The notes under the pieces are model-generated. The model did no database searches, had not been told where the DNA came from, and was given only the letters and a program-made list of their open reading frames with translations. A program made the position numbers and the translations under genes. 64,000 nt of DNA from Hespellia sp. (GTDB lineage Bacteria; Bacillota; Clostridia; Lachnospirales; Lachnospiraceae), in contig JAQUUC010000007.1 in the NCBI GenBank assembly GCA_028694105.1, forward strand, positions 34,491 through 98,490, written 5' to 3'. Numbering within the stretch: the first letter of the stretch is position 1; every line of letters begins with the position of its first letter. Shown in pieces: positions 44,051 through 52,814 of the stretch.

Positions 44051-44086
44051 AAACACAGCAATTCAAAAAAATTGAAGGCTGTGTTT
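44051..44086 (-). terminator. Terminator after tRNA-Arg
   Basis: AAACACAGC / GCTGTGTTT stem with a T7 run on the leftward strand, between tRNA-Arg and the HipA-like gene. Confidence 0.8.
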
Positions 44087-44117
44087 CGAATTAAAATAAG
44101 ATTTAAGACTGCTATAA

Positions 44118-44189
44118 CGTTCCCTGCGGGAATCGAACCCACAACTAGTGCTTAGGAGGCGCTTGTTATATCCATTTAACTAAGGGAAC
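44118..44189 (-). tRNA. tRNA-Arg (anticodon CCT)
   Basis: Acceptor GTTCCCT/AGGGAAC with discriminator G, D-arm GTTA...TAAC, T-arm GTGGG/CCCGC. The anticodon arm AGCGC-CTCCTAA-GCACT contains one C-A mismatch at the third pair. CCT reads AGG. Confidence 0.9.
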
Positions 44190-44279
44190 CCATCTCGTGG
44201 ATTTCTTTATCTTTCGATTAAAAAAATCCACTCTTATGTTTTATCATTTTACAGCAACAATTTCAACCATTTTATTAAA

Positions 44280-45155
44280 TTAAAAGTTAATATATCCCTG
44301 TAACCATATATTTGCTTTGAATCTTCTTCCGACCTCCGGCTCACCGAGCACCCCGCTCACCGGCACACAGACATCAAATTTCAATTCATTCACCTGAAGC
44401 GTCATCTGATACATCGGTACCTTTGTTACATGATTCTCTGCAATTGTACATTTCTGAATCTCACCGAGAATTGAATACTGGTCACACTCCACACCATATG
44501 GCATCAGATAGGTGTCCACAATTGTAAATACGTCCTCATTTGCGAGTCTTCTGGACACCTTTGAATATGTATCAATGTCCTCTAATGTCAGCGTCTCTAT
44601 CGCGGTCTGATCACCCTTGTGGGCTGCATTCAGAAGCGATAACCGGTTGAGATTCTCTTCTTTTTTCTTCTTTACCAGCTCTGCATCCTTTTTGACCGGA
44701 AATAGTACCTTTCCACTTATGGCAAGTCCTGATAAGGTCAGGGATGTTCCCCTTTTCGGAACCAGACCTGCCTTCACCTCCCGCATATAATCCACACCGT
44801 TCTGCACATGGAAAATAAGGCTGATGTCCACGCGAATGTCTTCGCAGATTCCCATGTATTCTTCGTGGTCAATCTTGCGCTCCACTGTGACATCTGCATA
44901 CGAGGTTACGCCAGTCCCGCGAAACACCGGAAAATAGTATTCCCGCTCAAATATTTCTTTCTCGTCCATCTCTCCGCAAACAATAATACCCATCCCAGTT
45001 CCGTAAGTCTTCTGGTATTCACAAAAATCTGCATCCTCGTTATAAGAGACAATGGTTTGATGTGTAAATGTTTCTTCTATCTGCTGTAATAATTCTTTTT
45101 CCTCTTTCTTGGAAACAATATTTCCAAAACCGATTGCCTTTAAATATTGATGCAT
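44280..45155 (-). CDS. DUF3881-family protein
   Basis: 291 residues matching DUF3881, a family found mainly in Lachnospiraceae. It begins MHQYLKAIGFGNIVSKKEEK and ends in a beta-rich region (EVGRRFKANIWLQGYINF). Function unknown. Downstream of serS in the same direction with a 43-base gap. Confidence 0.82.
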   Translation of the reverse strand: MHQYLKAIGFGNIVSKKEEKELLQQIEETFTHQTIVSYNEDADFCEYQKTYGTGMGIIVCGEMDEKEIFEREYYFPVFRGTGVTSYADVTVERKIDHEEYMGICEDIRVDISLIFHVQNGVDYMREVKAGLVPKRGTSLTLSGLAISGKVLFPVKKDAELVKKKKEENLNRLSLLNAAHKGDQTAIETLTLEDIDTYSKVSRRLANEDVFTIVDTYLMPYGVECDQYSILGEIQKCTIAENHVTKVPMYQMTLQVNELKFDVCVPVSGVLGEPEVGRRFKANIWLQGYINF

Positions 45156-45198
45156 ATAATCTCCTTATGCGTTCTGATTTCATTTCCACACATGATCT

Positions 45199-46491
45199 TT
45201 ATGCGTTCTTCACTTCAATCTTCTTCATGCCACCCATATATGGCTGAAGTGCTGTTGGAATATTAACAGAACCATCCTCATTTAAGTTGTTCTCTAAGAA
45301 CGCAATCAGCATTCTCGGTGGAGCTACAACTGTATTATTTAATGTGTGTGCAAAATATTTATCGCCGTTTTCATCTTTCACGCGGATGCCAAGTCTTCTC
45401 GCCTGTGCATCACCGAGATTCGAGCAGCTTCCTACTTCGAAATATTTCTTCTGTCTTGGTGACCATGCTTCTACGTCGCAGGATTTTACCTTCAAGTCTG
45501 CTAAATCTCCGGAACAGCACTCTAATGTACGAACCGGGATATCCAGTGTGCGGAATAAATCAACCGTATTCTGCCATAATTTATCGTACCATGATTTACT
45601 CTCTTCCGGTTTACATACAACAATCATTTCCTGCTTCTCAAACTGGTGGATACGGTAAACACCGCGCTCCTCGATGCCATGAGCTCCCTTTTCTTTTCGG
45701 AAACATGGAGAATAGCTTGTCAGCGTCTGTGGAAGCTGATTTTCATCTAACATGGTATCTATGAATTTACCGATCATGGAATGCTCACTTGTGCCGATTA
45801 AATAAAGGTCCTCACCTTCAATTTTATACATCATTGCATCCATTTCTGCAAAGCTCATCACGCCTGTTACAACGTTGCTTCGGATCATAAATGGTGGCAC
45901 ACAGTATGTGAATCCACGGTCAATCATGAAATCTCTTGCGTATGAAATCACTGCTGAATGTAATCTTGCGATATCGCCCATCAGATAGTAGAAACCATTT
46001 CCTGCAACCTTGCCTGCTGCATCCAAATCAATTCCATTGAATTTTTCCATGATTTCTGTATGATAAGGAACTTCAAAATCAGGTACGAACGGCTCTCCGT
46101 ATTTCTGGATCTCTACATTTTCACTGTCATCTTTTCCAATTGGTACAGAAGGATCAATGATATTTGGAATTGTCATCATGATTGTTTTGATTCTTTCTTC
46201 TACTTCTTTTTCTTCTTTTGACAACTCATCAATGCGAGTACCCTCTTTGGAAATCTGTGCCTTAATTTCTTCTGCTTCTTCCTTCTTACCTTGTGCCATA
46301 AGAGCACCGATCTGTTTGGAAATTTTATTCTTGTTGGCTCTGAGTGCCTGCACTTCGCCTTTGATATCACGGTTTCTCTGATCCAATTCAATCACTTCAT
46401 CAACAAGCGGTAATTTTGCTTCCTGAAATTTATTCTTGATGTTTTGTTTTACTACATCCGGATTTTCTCTTAAAAATTTAATATCTAACAT
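45199..46491 (-). CDS. serS: Seryl-tRNA synthetase
   Basis: 430 residues, class II. An N-terminal helical arm binds tRNA (30-110: EVQALRANKNKISKQIG); then the catalytic domain: motif 2 TSEHSMIGKF with SPCFRKEKGAHG and REERGVYRIHQFEKQEM-type sequence, and motif 3 NNTVVAPPRMLIAFLE. No upstream T-box recognised; the gap to the DUF4446 gene is 31 bases. Confidence 0.97.
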   Translation of the reverse strand: MLDIKFLRENPDVVKQNIKNKFQEAKLPLVDEVIELDQRNRDIKGEVQALRANKNKISKQIGALMAQGKKEEAEEIKAQISKEGTRIDELSKEEKEVEERIKTIMMTIPNIIDPSVPIGKDDSENVEIQKYGEPFVPDFEVPYHTEIMEKFNGIDLDAAGKVAGNGFYYLMGDIARLHSAVISYARDFMIDRGFTYCVPPFMIRSNVVTGVMSFAEMDAMMYKIEGEDLYLIGTSEHSMIGKFIDTMLDENQLPQTLTSYSPCFRKEKGAHGIEERGVYRIHQFEKQEMIVVCKPEESKSWYDKLWQNTVDLFRTLDIPVRTLECCSGDLADLKVKSCDVEAWSPRQKKYFEVGSCSNLGDAQARRLGIRVKDENGDKYFAHTLNNTVVAPPRMLIAFLENNLNEDGSVNIPTALQPYMGGMKKIEVKNA

Positions 46492-46522
46492 TCTAACCTT
46501 CTCCTATACTTTATTCTTATTT

Positions 46523-47068
46523 TTATTCTTCGATGATATCTTTGATATCTGAATCATACGATTCCTGATAAATAGCTCTTTCGAGTGATTCTGCCTCCTC
46601 GTCTGCCAGCTCAATATAACTCTCTCCGCCTACGATTTCTTTGATGTAGGTATAGCATCCCTCGCGGCTGTGCATTGCGTTAATAATAAATCCGTTATTT
46701 TTCGCATCTAACATGGTCAGTGCAAAACTTAAGTTGCCGCCCATCTCATGAAATGCATCGTATTTTACAATACCAAGTTTCTGGTAATTACTTAAGATAC
46801 TTCTGTTGATATCACGGATGTCCTGACGGTTTCTTTTTGCAATATTTGCAAACTTTTCAACTTCATCAAAGCGGTCTAAAATACATTCTTCAATAGTTTT
46901 TCCATCTTTTCCTCTCATAAACGAAGTATAACTTGTTTTCAAACGGTTGTATTTCATATTTATATTAATCAATAACACAAACAATAGTATTTGTATTAAA
47001 AATAATAGTATAAAAATATACAACGGGTCTATTCCTAAATTTCCTAACATGCCCATATAATCCTCCAA
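46523..47068 (-). CDS. DUF4446-family membrane protein
   Basis: 181 residues. An N-terminal membrane helix (YIFILLFLIQILLFVLLIN) is followed by a cytosolic domain with YDAFHEMGGNLSFALTMLD, the hallmark of DUF4446. Typical neighbour of parB in Lachnospiraceae. Function unknown. Confidence 0.9.
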   Translation of the reverse strand: MEDYMGMLGNLGIDPLYIFILLFLIQILLFVLLININMKYNRLKTSYTSFMRGKDGKTIEECILDRFDEVEKFANIAKRNRQDIRDINRSILSNYQKLGIVKYDAFHEMGGNLSFALTMLDAKNNGFIINAMHSREGCYTYIKEIVGGESYIELADEEAESLERAIYQESYDSDIKDIIEE

Positions 47069-47097
47069 TATTTATCTTTCTATCTCCTATGTCAGTT

Positions 47098-48045
47098 CTA
47101 TGCTTCCTGCGTCGACATAATTAAGTCGAATATACGTTCGAGTTCTTCCTCCGAATAGTATTCGATTTCAATTTTACCTTTTCCTTTTGTTTTTGGCGCA
47201 ATGTTGACCTTAGTTCCGATGGCACCCTTCATCTTTTCAATGAGATTGTCATAGATAAACTGGTCTGTCTCCTGTTTTGGTTTAGCAGCCTGCTTCTTTG
47301 GATTCTTGATTGATTTAATCAGCTTCTCCGTCTCGCGTACGCTAAGCTTTTCATCAAAAATCTTGTTGGCGAGAATAAATCTTTGCTCATCATCATCAAT
47401 TGCAAGAAGTGCTCTTGCATGTCCTGTGGAAATCATATCGTCCACAATCATCTGCTGAATTCTATCACCGAGCTTTAATAAGCGCATAGAGTTTGTTACA
47501 GCTGTTCTACTCTTTGACACCCTCTCTGCCACTTCATCCTGCTTTAAGGAGAATTCTTCCAAAAGCCTTTTATATGCCATTGCTTCTTCGATTGGGTTTA
47601 AATTTTCTCGTTGGATATTTTCAATCAATGAAATCTCTACAATTTCCTGATTTGTATAATCTTTGATGATTACAGGTACTTCTTTTACACCGGCAAGCTT
47701 TGCAGCTCTCCATCTTCTTTCACCTGCAATAATCTCATAATAATCATCTTTCTTTGTAACCAATAATGGTTGAAGCACTCCATACTGTTTAATGGAATCT
47801 GCCAGTTCTAACAGAGAATCCTCATCGAAATCCTTTCTTGGCTGTTCTCTGTTTGGCTCTACCAATGTAATTTTAACTTTCTGTTCTCCATTGATGACAG
47901 CCTCTTCTTTTTTTTCTGTATTTGCAGTAGTCTCCTCTTTTGGGGCTGTTTTGACTACTGTTTTTTCTGTTTCTGTCCTTTTTTTCGGTGTTGGTGGAAT
48001 TAAACTGTCAATTCCCTTTCCAAGTCCATTTCTTCTAGGTGCCAT
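47098..48045 (-). CDS. parB: Chromosome-partitioning protein ParB
   Basis: 315 residues. N-terminal GLGKGIDSLIPP, a 50-residue linker, then the CTP-binding ParB core (REQPRKDFDEDSLLELADSI, IAGERRWRAAKLAG, ENIQRENLNPIEEA) and HTH (LKQDEVAERVSKSRTAVTN), with a C-terminal dimer domain. It overlaps parA by one base. Its parS sites are 48882-48985. Confidence 0.97.
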   Translation of the reverse strand: MAPRRNGLGKGIDSLIPPTPKKRTETEKTVVKTAPKEETTANTEKKEEAVINGEQKVKITLVEPNREQPRKDFDEDSLLELADSIKQYGVLQPLLVTKKDDYYEIIAGERRWRAAKLAGVKEVPVIIKDYTNQEIVEISLIENIQRENLNPIEEAMAYKRLLEEFSLKQDEVAERVSKSRTAVTNSMRLLKLGDRIQQMIVDDMISTGHARALLAIDDDEQRFILANKIFDEKLSVRETEKLIKSIKNPKKQAAKPKQETDQFIYDNLIEKMKGAIGTKVNIAPKTKGKGKIEIEYYSEEELERIFDLIMSTQEA

Positions 48046-48815
48046 TAGTCATCTTCTCCTTTATGAATCACTTCATTTGCCAATCTTGCATAGGCATCTG
48101 CTCCCGCTGATTTTGGATCATATAAATTGATAGGCATTCCGTAACTTGGTGCCTCTGCCAATCGAATATTTCTTGGGATAATCGTCTTATATACATTTTG
48201 CTGTAAATTATCCTTTACATTTTCGACAACCTGCAGAGATAAATTTGTTCTGGCATCATACATTGTAAATACAACACCTTCCATTTCAAGCTCCGAATTT
48301 AATCGGTCTTGGACCAGTTGGATAGTCTGAATCAGTTGACTTAATCCCTCTAAAGCGTAGTATTCGCACTGAATTGGCACAATTACCGAATTTGCGGCAC
48401 ATAAAGCATTGATTGTCAGTGTTCCAAGTGCCGGTGGACAGTCTATAATTACATAATCATAATTGCCAACAATATCCGCAATGGCATCTCTTATAATAAA
48501 TTGTTTGTTTGCATTATCAATCAATTCAACTTCTACTGCTGATAAGTTGATGTCTGACGGCAAAACATCTAAATTTTCTAATATTTCTTTACGAATGCAC
48601 TCTTCTGCCGATTTTTCCCCTAAAATAACATCGTAAAGGTTATTTTCAACATCATTTTTATCTACGCCGAGTCCACTACTCATATTTCCCTGTGGATCCA
48701 TGTCAATACTCAGTACTTTCTGTCCTTGTACTGCCAACGCAGCTGAAAGATTGATTGCTGTCGTAGTCTTTCCTACGCCTCCCTTTTGGTTGGCAATTGC
48801 TATGACTCTTCCCAT
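48045..48815 (-). CDS. parA: Chromosome-partitioning ATPase ParA (Soj)
   Basis: 256 residues with the deviant Walker A IANQKGGVGKTTTAINLSAA, A' motif MDPQGNMSSGLG, and Walker B YVIIDCPPALGTL. Works with ParB on parS. First gene of the parAB operon; promoter region contains three parS sites. Confidence 0.97.
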   Translation of the reverse strand: MGRVIAIANQKGGVGKTTTAINLSAALAVQGQKVLSIDMDPQGNMSSGLGVDKNDVENNLYDVILGEKSAEECIRKEILENLDVLPSDINLSAVEVELIDNANKQFIIRDAIADIVGNYDYVIIDCPPALGTLTINALCAANSVIVPIQCEYYALEGLSQLIQTIQLVQDRLNSELEMEGVVFTMYDARTNLSLQVVENVKDNLQQNVYKTIIPRNIRLAEAPSYGMPINLYDPKSAGADAYARLANEVIHKGEDD

Positions 48816-48881
48816 TTGTTGCTCCCCTTTCCTTAATATGCTTCTACATTATACCACTTTTCAATATTATAATCTACACAA

Positions 48882-48897
48882 TGTTTCACGTGAAACA
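48882..48897. promoter_or_regulatory. parS site 1
   Basis: Perfect TGTTTCACGTGAAACA palindrome, ParB-binding centromere site, 67 bases upstream of parA. Confidence 0.95.
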
Positions 48898-48925
48898 TTA
48901 AAATTTTATATTATTTTTTATCAAA

Positions 48926-48941
48926 TGTTTCACGTGAAACA
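48926..48941. promoter_or_regulatory. parS site 2
   Basis: Perfect TGTTTCACGTGAAACA palindrome. Confidence 0.95.
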
Positions 48942-48969
48942 TTTGACTATATTACATTTTTTTGGTGGA

Positions 48970-48985
48970 TGTTTCACGTGAAACA
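48970..48985. promoter_or_regulatory. parS site 3
   Basis: Perfect TGTTTCACGTGAAACA palindrome; starts of the three sites are 44 bases apart. Confidence 0.95.
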
Positions 48986-49078
48986 TTTGTACAAAATTTG
49001 AAAATGATTTAAAAATAAACTCCATTTTTTCACACATTTGTAGTATAATAGAACCATCATTAGAAATGAGGTGTGTCT

Positions 49079-50038
49079 ATGAAAACAAAGGGGAAAATCA
49101 TTACATTAACTATGCTTGCAACTGCAACTACAGGAGCAATTTACATCATTAATAAATTTAGAAATTTAGCTGATACCGTTGAAGATATTTTCAGTCACAT
49201 TGACGGTGAGTATTATAATTGGAGATTTGGTAAGATATTTTATACAAAACAAGGTTCAGGAAAACCAATTTTACTAATTCATGACTTAAATGCAACAAGT
49301 TCGCACTGTGAATGGAATCAGATAATTGAAGAATTATCTAAAACAAACACTGTATATGCTTTAGATTTACTTGGCTGTGGAAAATCAGATAAACCGAACT
49401 TAACTTATACGAACTTTTTGTATGTTCAGTTAATAAATGATTTCATTAAGCACATTATCGAAGAAAAGACAGATATTATGGCAACCAGTGAAGCTTCGGC
49501 AATTGCAATAATGGCATGTTCAAATAATGCTGAATTAGTAAATCGTATTATATTGGTAAACCCAATCAGTCCTATTTCACTTGCAAAGATTCCTACTAAA
49601 AAATCTACGATTATCCGCGATTTAATTAACCTTCCGATTATCGGAACATTACTCTATAATATACTAATTCGACGAACTACAATTACAAATGATTTTCGTA
49701 CAAAATTTTTCCACAATCCGGGGAATGTCACTGACAAAATTATTTCAACTTATTTAGAATCTTCTCATATTGGAGATGCACATTCAAAATATTTATATGC
49801 AAGTATTGTTTCACGTTATACAAACGCTAACATTATGCAGGCATTAAATCATATCAATAATAGCATTTACATTATTGTCGGCACCGGGAATCCTGAAAAT
49901 ATTCTTGCTGCAGATCAATATCAAAACGAATTACCTGCGATTGAAATTGCAAATATTGAAAACGCGAAGCTGCTTCCACAATTAGAAGTTCCAAAAGAAT
50001 TTATGGAACAGTTATCTGTATTTTTAGAAACCGTATAA
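49079..50038 (+). CDS. Alpha/beta-hydrolase-fold protein, probably degenerate
   Basis: 319 residues with a possible N-terminal membrane helix (IITLTMLATATTGAIYII). The oxyanion region PILLIHDLNATSSHCEWNQI and LDLLGCGKSDKP fit the alpha/beta-hydrolase fold. The nucleophile elbow is MATSEASAIA (Ser kept, flanking Gly replaced) and the C-terminal GH-LPQLE region reads NAKLLPQLE, with no His. Catalysis is therefore doubtful. Divergent from parA, with parS in between. Start ATG 49079 after GAGG; GTG at 49073 is possible. Confidence 0.75.
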   Translation: MKTKGKIITLTMLATATTGAIYIINKFRNLADTVEDIFSHIDGEYYNWRFGKIFYTKQGSGKPILLIHDLNATSSHCEWNQIIEELSKTNTVYALDLLGCGKSDKPNLTYTNFLYVQLINDFIKHIIEEKTDIMATSEASAIAIMACSNNAELVNRIILVNPISPISLAKIPTKKSTIIRDLINLPIIGTLLYNILIRRTTITNDFRTKFFHNPGNVTDKIISTYLESSHIGDAHSKYLYASIVSRYTNANIMQALNHINNSIYIIVGTGNPENILAADQYQNELPAIEIANIENAKLLPQLEVPKEFMEQLSVFLETV

Positions 50039-50041
50039 AAA

Positions 50042-50088
50042 AGAGAAGATTTCAAGGGTACTTTTCATATACCTTTGAAATCTTCTCT
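50042..50088. terminator. Bidirectional terminator
   Basis: 19-base arms (AGAGAAGATTTCAAGGGTA and TACCTTTGAAATCTTCTCT) with one G-T pair and T-runs on both sides, between convergent genes. Confidence 0.9.
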
Positions 50089-50124
50089 TTTTCTAATAAA
50101 TCTCTAACAACTAATTTTACTATC

Positions 50125-50838
50125 TTATGATAAAGGCTCTTTTGAAGGCAAACCTGCTTTTCTAGGATATTTCTTACTGGTACTCTCTATCTTTTTTATT
50201 TTCACAAATGATCTTCCAATATCTGTACCCGGCAACTGAAATTTTACTGTAGTATCAATCTTTCCACCCAGAATGTGAAATGCTTTTTTTGCAGCATTCA
50301 GCTCATCCTCTATTTCACCTGATTTGTACGGAATAAACATACCCCCTACCCGTATATATGGCAAGCAGTATTCTGAAAGTGTTGCCAGATTTGCAACTGC
50401 CCGTGAAACACAGAGATCAAATTGTTCTCTGTATTCTTTCTGTTTTGCAAAATCTTCCGCACGACCATGAATTGCAGAGATATTTAAAAGTCCCAGTTCT
50501 TCTGTCACTGCATTTAAGAATTTCACTCTTTTTCCAAGAGAATCTAAAAGCACCACCTTTAAATGCGGAAAAACAATTTTTAATGGAATTCCCGGAAATC
50601 CGGCACCTGTTCCGATATCAATCACAGTCTGAACCTGATTCAGATCTATTGCTTTCACAATAGCCAGACTATCAACAAAATGTTTTTCATTGACTTCTTC
50701 ATACTCTGTAATTCCCGTCAGATTCATCACGTTGTTCCATTCTACGAGAAGTTCAAAGTATTGGTCAAACTGCCTGTATTGCCGTTCATTAAGTTCAATG
50801 TCCAGCTGCGCAAGCTTATTTTTAAATATTTCGCTCAT
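50125..50838 (-). CDS. rsmG: 16S rRNA (guanine-527-N7) methyltransferase
   Basis: 237 residues. SAM motif TVIDIGTGAGFPGIPLKIVF, then LLDSLGKRVKFLNAVTEELG and SRAVANLATLSEYCLPYI, typical of RsmG. It follows mnmG, with a repeat element in between, in the usual mnmE-mnmG-rsmG order. It would modify 16S rRNA position 527. Confidence 0.96.
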   Translation of the reverse strand: MSEIFKNKLAQLDIELNERQYRQFDQYFELLVEWNNVMNLTGITEYEEVNEKHFVDSLAIVKAIDLNQVQTVIDIGTGAGFPGIPLKIVFPHLKVVLLDSLGKRVKFLNAVTEELGLLNISAIHGRAEDFAKQKEYREQFDLCVSRAVANLATLSEYCLPYIRVGGMFIPYKSGEIEDELNAAKKAFHILGGKIDTTVKFQLPGTDIGRSFVKIKKIESTSKKYPRKAGLPSKEPLS

Positions 50839-50855
50839 AAATTCTCACTTTCTGT

Positions 50856-50914
50856 GCCATGGGAACGGTTCCTCCGGCACCTAAATTTTTTGCCATAGGA
50901 ACCGTCCCCATGGC
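50856..50914. repeat. Inverted repeat of the GAACCGTCCCC family
   Basis: 18-base arms (GCCATGGGAACGGTTCCT and its complement with one mismatch) around a centre containing CCGGCACC. It fills the gap between mnmG and rsmG, 5 bases past the mnmG stop. Confidence 0.9.
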
Positions 50915-50918
50915 TACA

Positions 50919-52814
50919 TTATCGAAATTGTTCCATGTGCACCAGTAAAACGGAGATATCTGCCGGGGACACACCTGATATTCTCGATGCCTGTCCCACA
51001 GACAATGGTTTGATTTCCGACAATTTTTGTTTTGCTTCAATCCGAAGGCTCTTGATTTCATTATAATCAATATTCTCCGGTATTCTCTTTGTTTCCATCT
51101 TTTTAAACTGTTCAACCTGACGTTGCTGCCTTGCAATATATCCTGCATATTTTATATTAATATTAATCTGTTCAATTACTTCCCGCGGAAGGGGCTGGCG
51201 CGTTTTATCAATTGATTTCACAGCTTCATAAGACAATTCCGGACGGCGAATCAGTTCTGTGAGAGAAATTCCGGATGTCAGAGGCGTACTTCCACATTCT
51301 TCCAATAATTTCTGTACCTCATCTGATGTTCCCATATGAATATGCTCCAGACGTTCCATCTCTTCTTTTATCATTTTTTCTTTTTCAATCAGCTTCTGAT
51401 AGCGATTCTGATCAATCAGTCCAATGCGGTATCCGATTCTGGTCAGTCTCTGGTCTGCATTGTCTTGGCGAAGCAAAAGGCGGTATTCCGCTCTGGATGT
51501 CATCATACGGTATGGCTCATGGCTCTCTTTTGTGACCAGATCATCGATTAAAACGCCGATATAAGCCTCCGAACGGTCTAATACGAGCATTTCCTCGCCT
51601 CGTACCTTTTTCGCGGCATTTATGCCCGCTATAAGACCTTGTGCGGCTGCTTCCTCGTATCCGGAGCTGCCATTGAACTGTCCGCCACTGAATAAACCGC
51701 TGATTTCTTTAAATTCTAGGGTTGCATTTAACTGTCTTGCATCAATACAGTCGTACTCAATTGCATATCCATTTCTTACAATTTTCGCATGCTCAAGTCC
51801 CGGTACGCTGCGATACATAGCATACTGTACATCCTCCGGAAGTGAACTTGACATCCCTCCGACATACATTTCATTTGTATTTAATCCCTCCGGCTCAATA
51901 AATACCTGATGGCGGTTTTTATCTGCAAATTTTACGACCTTATCCTCAATTGAAGGGCAGTAGCGCGGTCCGGTTCCCTCAATCATTCCGGAATATAACG
52001 GGGATCTGTCAAGATTCGCGCGAATAATTTCATGCGTTGTTTCATTTGTATAAGTCAGCCAGCAGGAAGTCTGTGCAATCTGGACATCATCCGGGTCCGT
52101 TGTAAATGAAAACGGCTGTACATGCTCATCCCCGAACTGCTCCTCCATCTTACTGAAGTCAATGCTGTTTTTGTCGATTCTGGCCGGTGTCCCTGTCTTG
52201 AACCGGTACATCTGTATGCCGAGTTTCTCAAGAGATGATGTTAAATGATTTGCCGGCTGCAGACCATTTGGCCCTGTCTGCGTGCTGACTTCACCGTAAA
52301 TGCAGCGCGCGCGCAAATAAGTTCCGGTACACAAAACCACTGCCTTACACGGATAAATCGCACCGGAATATGTCTGAACTCCTGTAATTTTACCATCCTC
52401 TGCAAGAATATCCGTCACTTCCATCTGCTTAATATCCAGATTTTTCTGTGATTCTAATACCTGCCGCATCGTGCGGCTGTAAAATGCTTTATCCGCTTGG
52501 GCACGAAGCGAATGAACAGCTGGCCCCTTCGATTTGTTAAGCATTTTCGATTGAATAAATGTTCGATCAATGACTTTCCCCATTTCACCGCCCAGCGCGT
52601 CCAGCTCACGCACCAGATGTCCCTTTGAACTGCCTCCGATGTTTGGATTGCACGGCATCAATGCGATACTGTCCACACTGACCGTGAAAATCATCGTCTT
52701 AAGTCCAAGCCTTGCACACGCAAGTGCCGCCTCGCAACCGGCATGTCCGGCCCCAATTACTGCAATATCATATTGGTCCTTATTTTCCCATACAGAATTT
52801 GCTGAATATTTCAT
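50919..52814 (-). CDS. mnmG: tRNA uridine-5-carboxymethylaminomethyl modification enzyme, FAD subunit
   Basis: 631 residues. FAD loop [20 protein letters not shown], then [20 protein letters not shown], and the C-terminal [24 protein letters not shown] region. With MnmE it modifies U34 of several tRNAs. Its ATG lies 35 bases inside the end of mnmE. A repeat hairpin starts 5 bases past its stop. Confidence 0.97.
   Translation of the reverse strand: MKYSANSVWENKDQYDIAVIGAGHAGCEAALACARLGLKTMIFTVSVDSIALMPCNPNIGGSSKGHLVRELDALGGEMGKVIDRTFIQSKMLNKSKGPAVHSLRAQADKAFYSRTMRQVLESQKNLDIKQMEVTDILAEDGKITGVQTYSGAIYPCKAVVLCTGTYLRARCIYGEVSTQTGPNGLQPANHLTSSLEKLGIQMYRFKTGTPARIDKNSIDFSKMEEQFGDEHVQPFSFTTDPDDVQIAQTSCWLTYTNETTHEIIRANLDRSPLYSGMIEGTGPRYCPSIEDKVVKFADKNRHQVFIEPEGLNTNEMYVGGMSSSLPEDVQYAMYRSVPGLEHAKIVRNGYAIEYDCIDARQLNATLEFKEISGLFSGGQFNGSSGYEEAAAQGLIAGINAAKKVRGEEMLVLDRSEAYIGVLIDDLVTKESHEPYRMMTSRAEYRLLLRQDNADQRLTRIGYRIGLIDQNRYQKLIEKEKMIKEEMERLEHIHMGTSDEVQKLLEECGSTPLTSGISLTELIRRPELSYEAVKSIDKTRQPLPREVIEQININIKYAGYIARQQRQVEQFKKMETKRIPENIDYNEIKSLRIEAKQKLSEIKPLSVGQASRISGVSPADISVLLVHMEQFR

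Noticed and set aside
43973..44056. Upstream extension of the HipA-like gene (GTG at 44056)
   Set aside because: Reads through the tRNA-Arg terminator; ATG at 43972 has GGAGGG.
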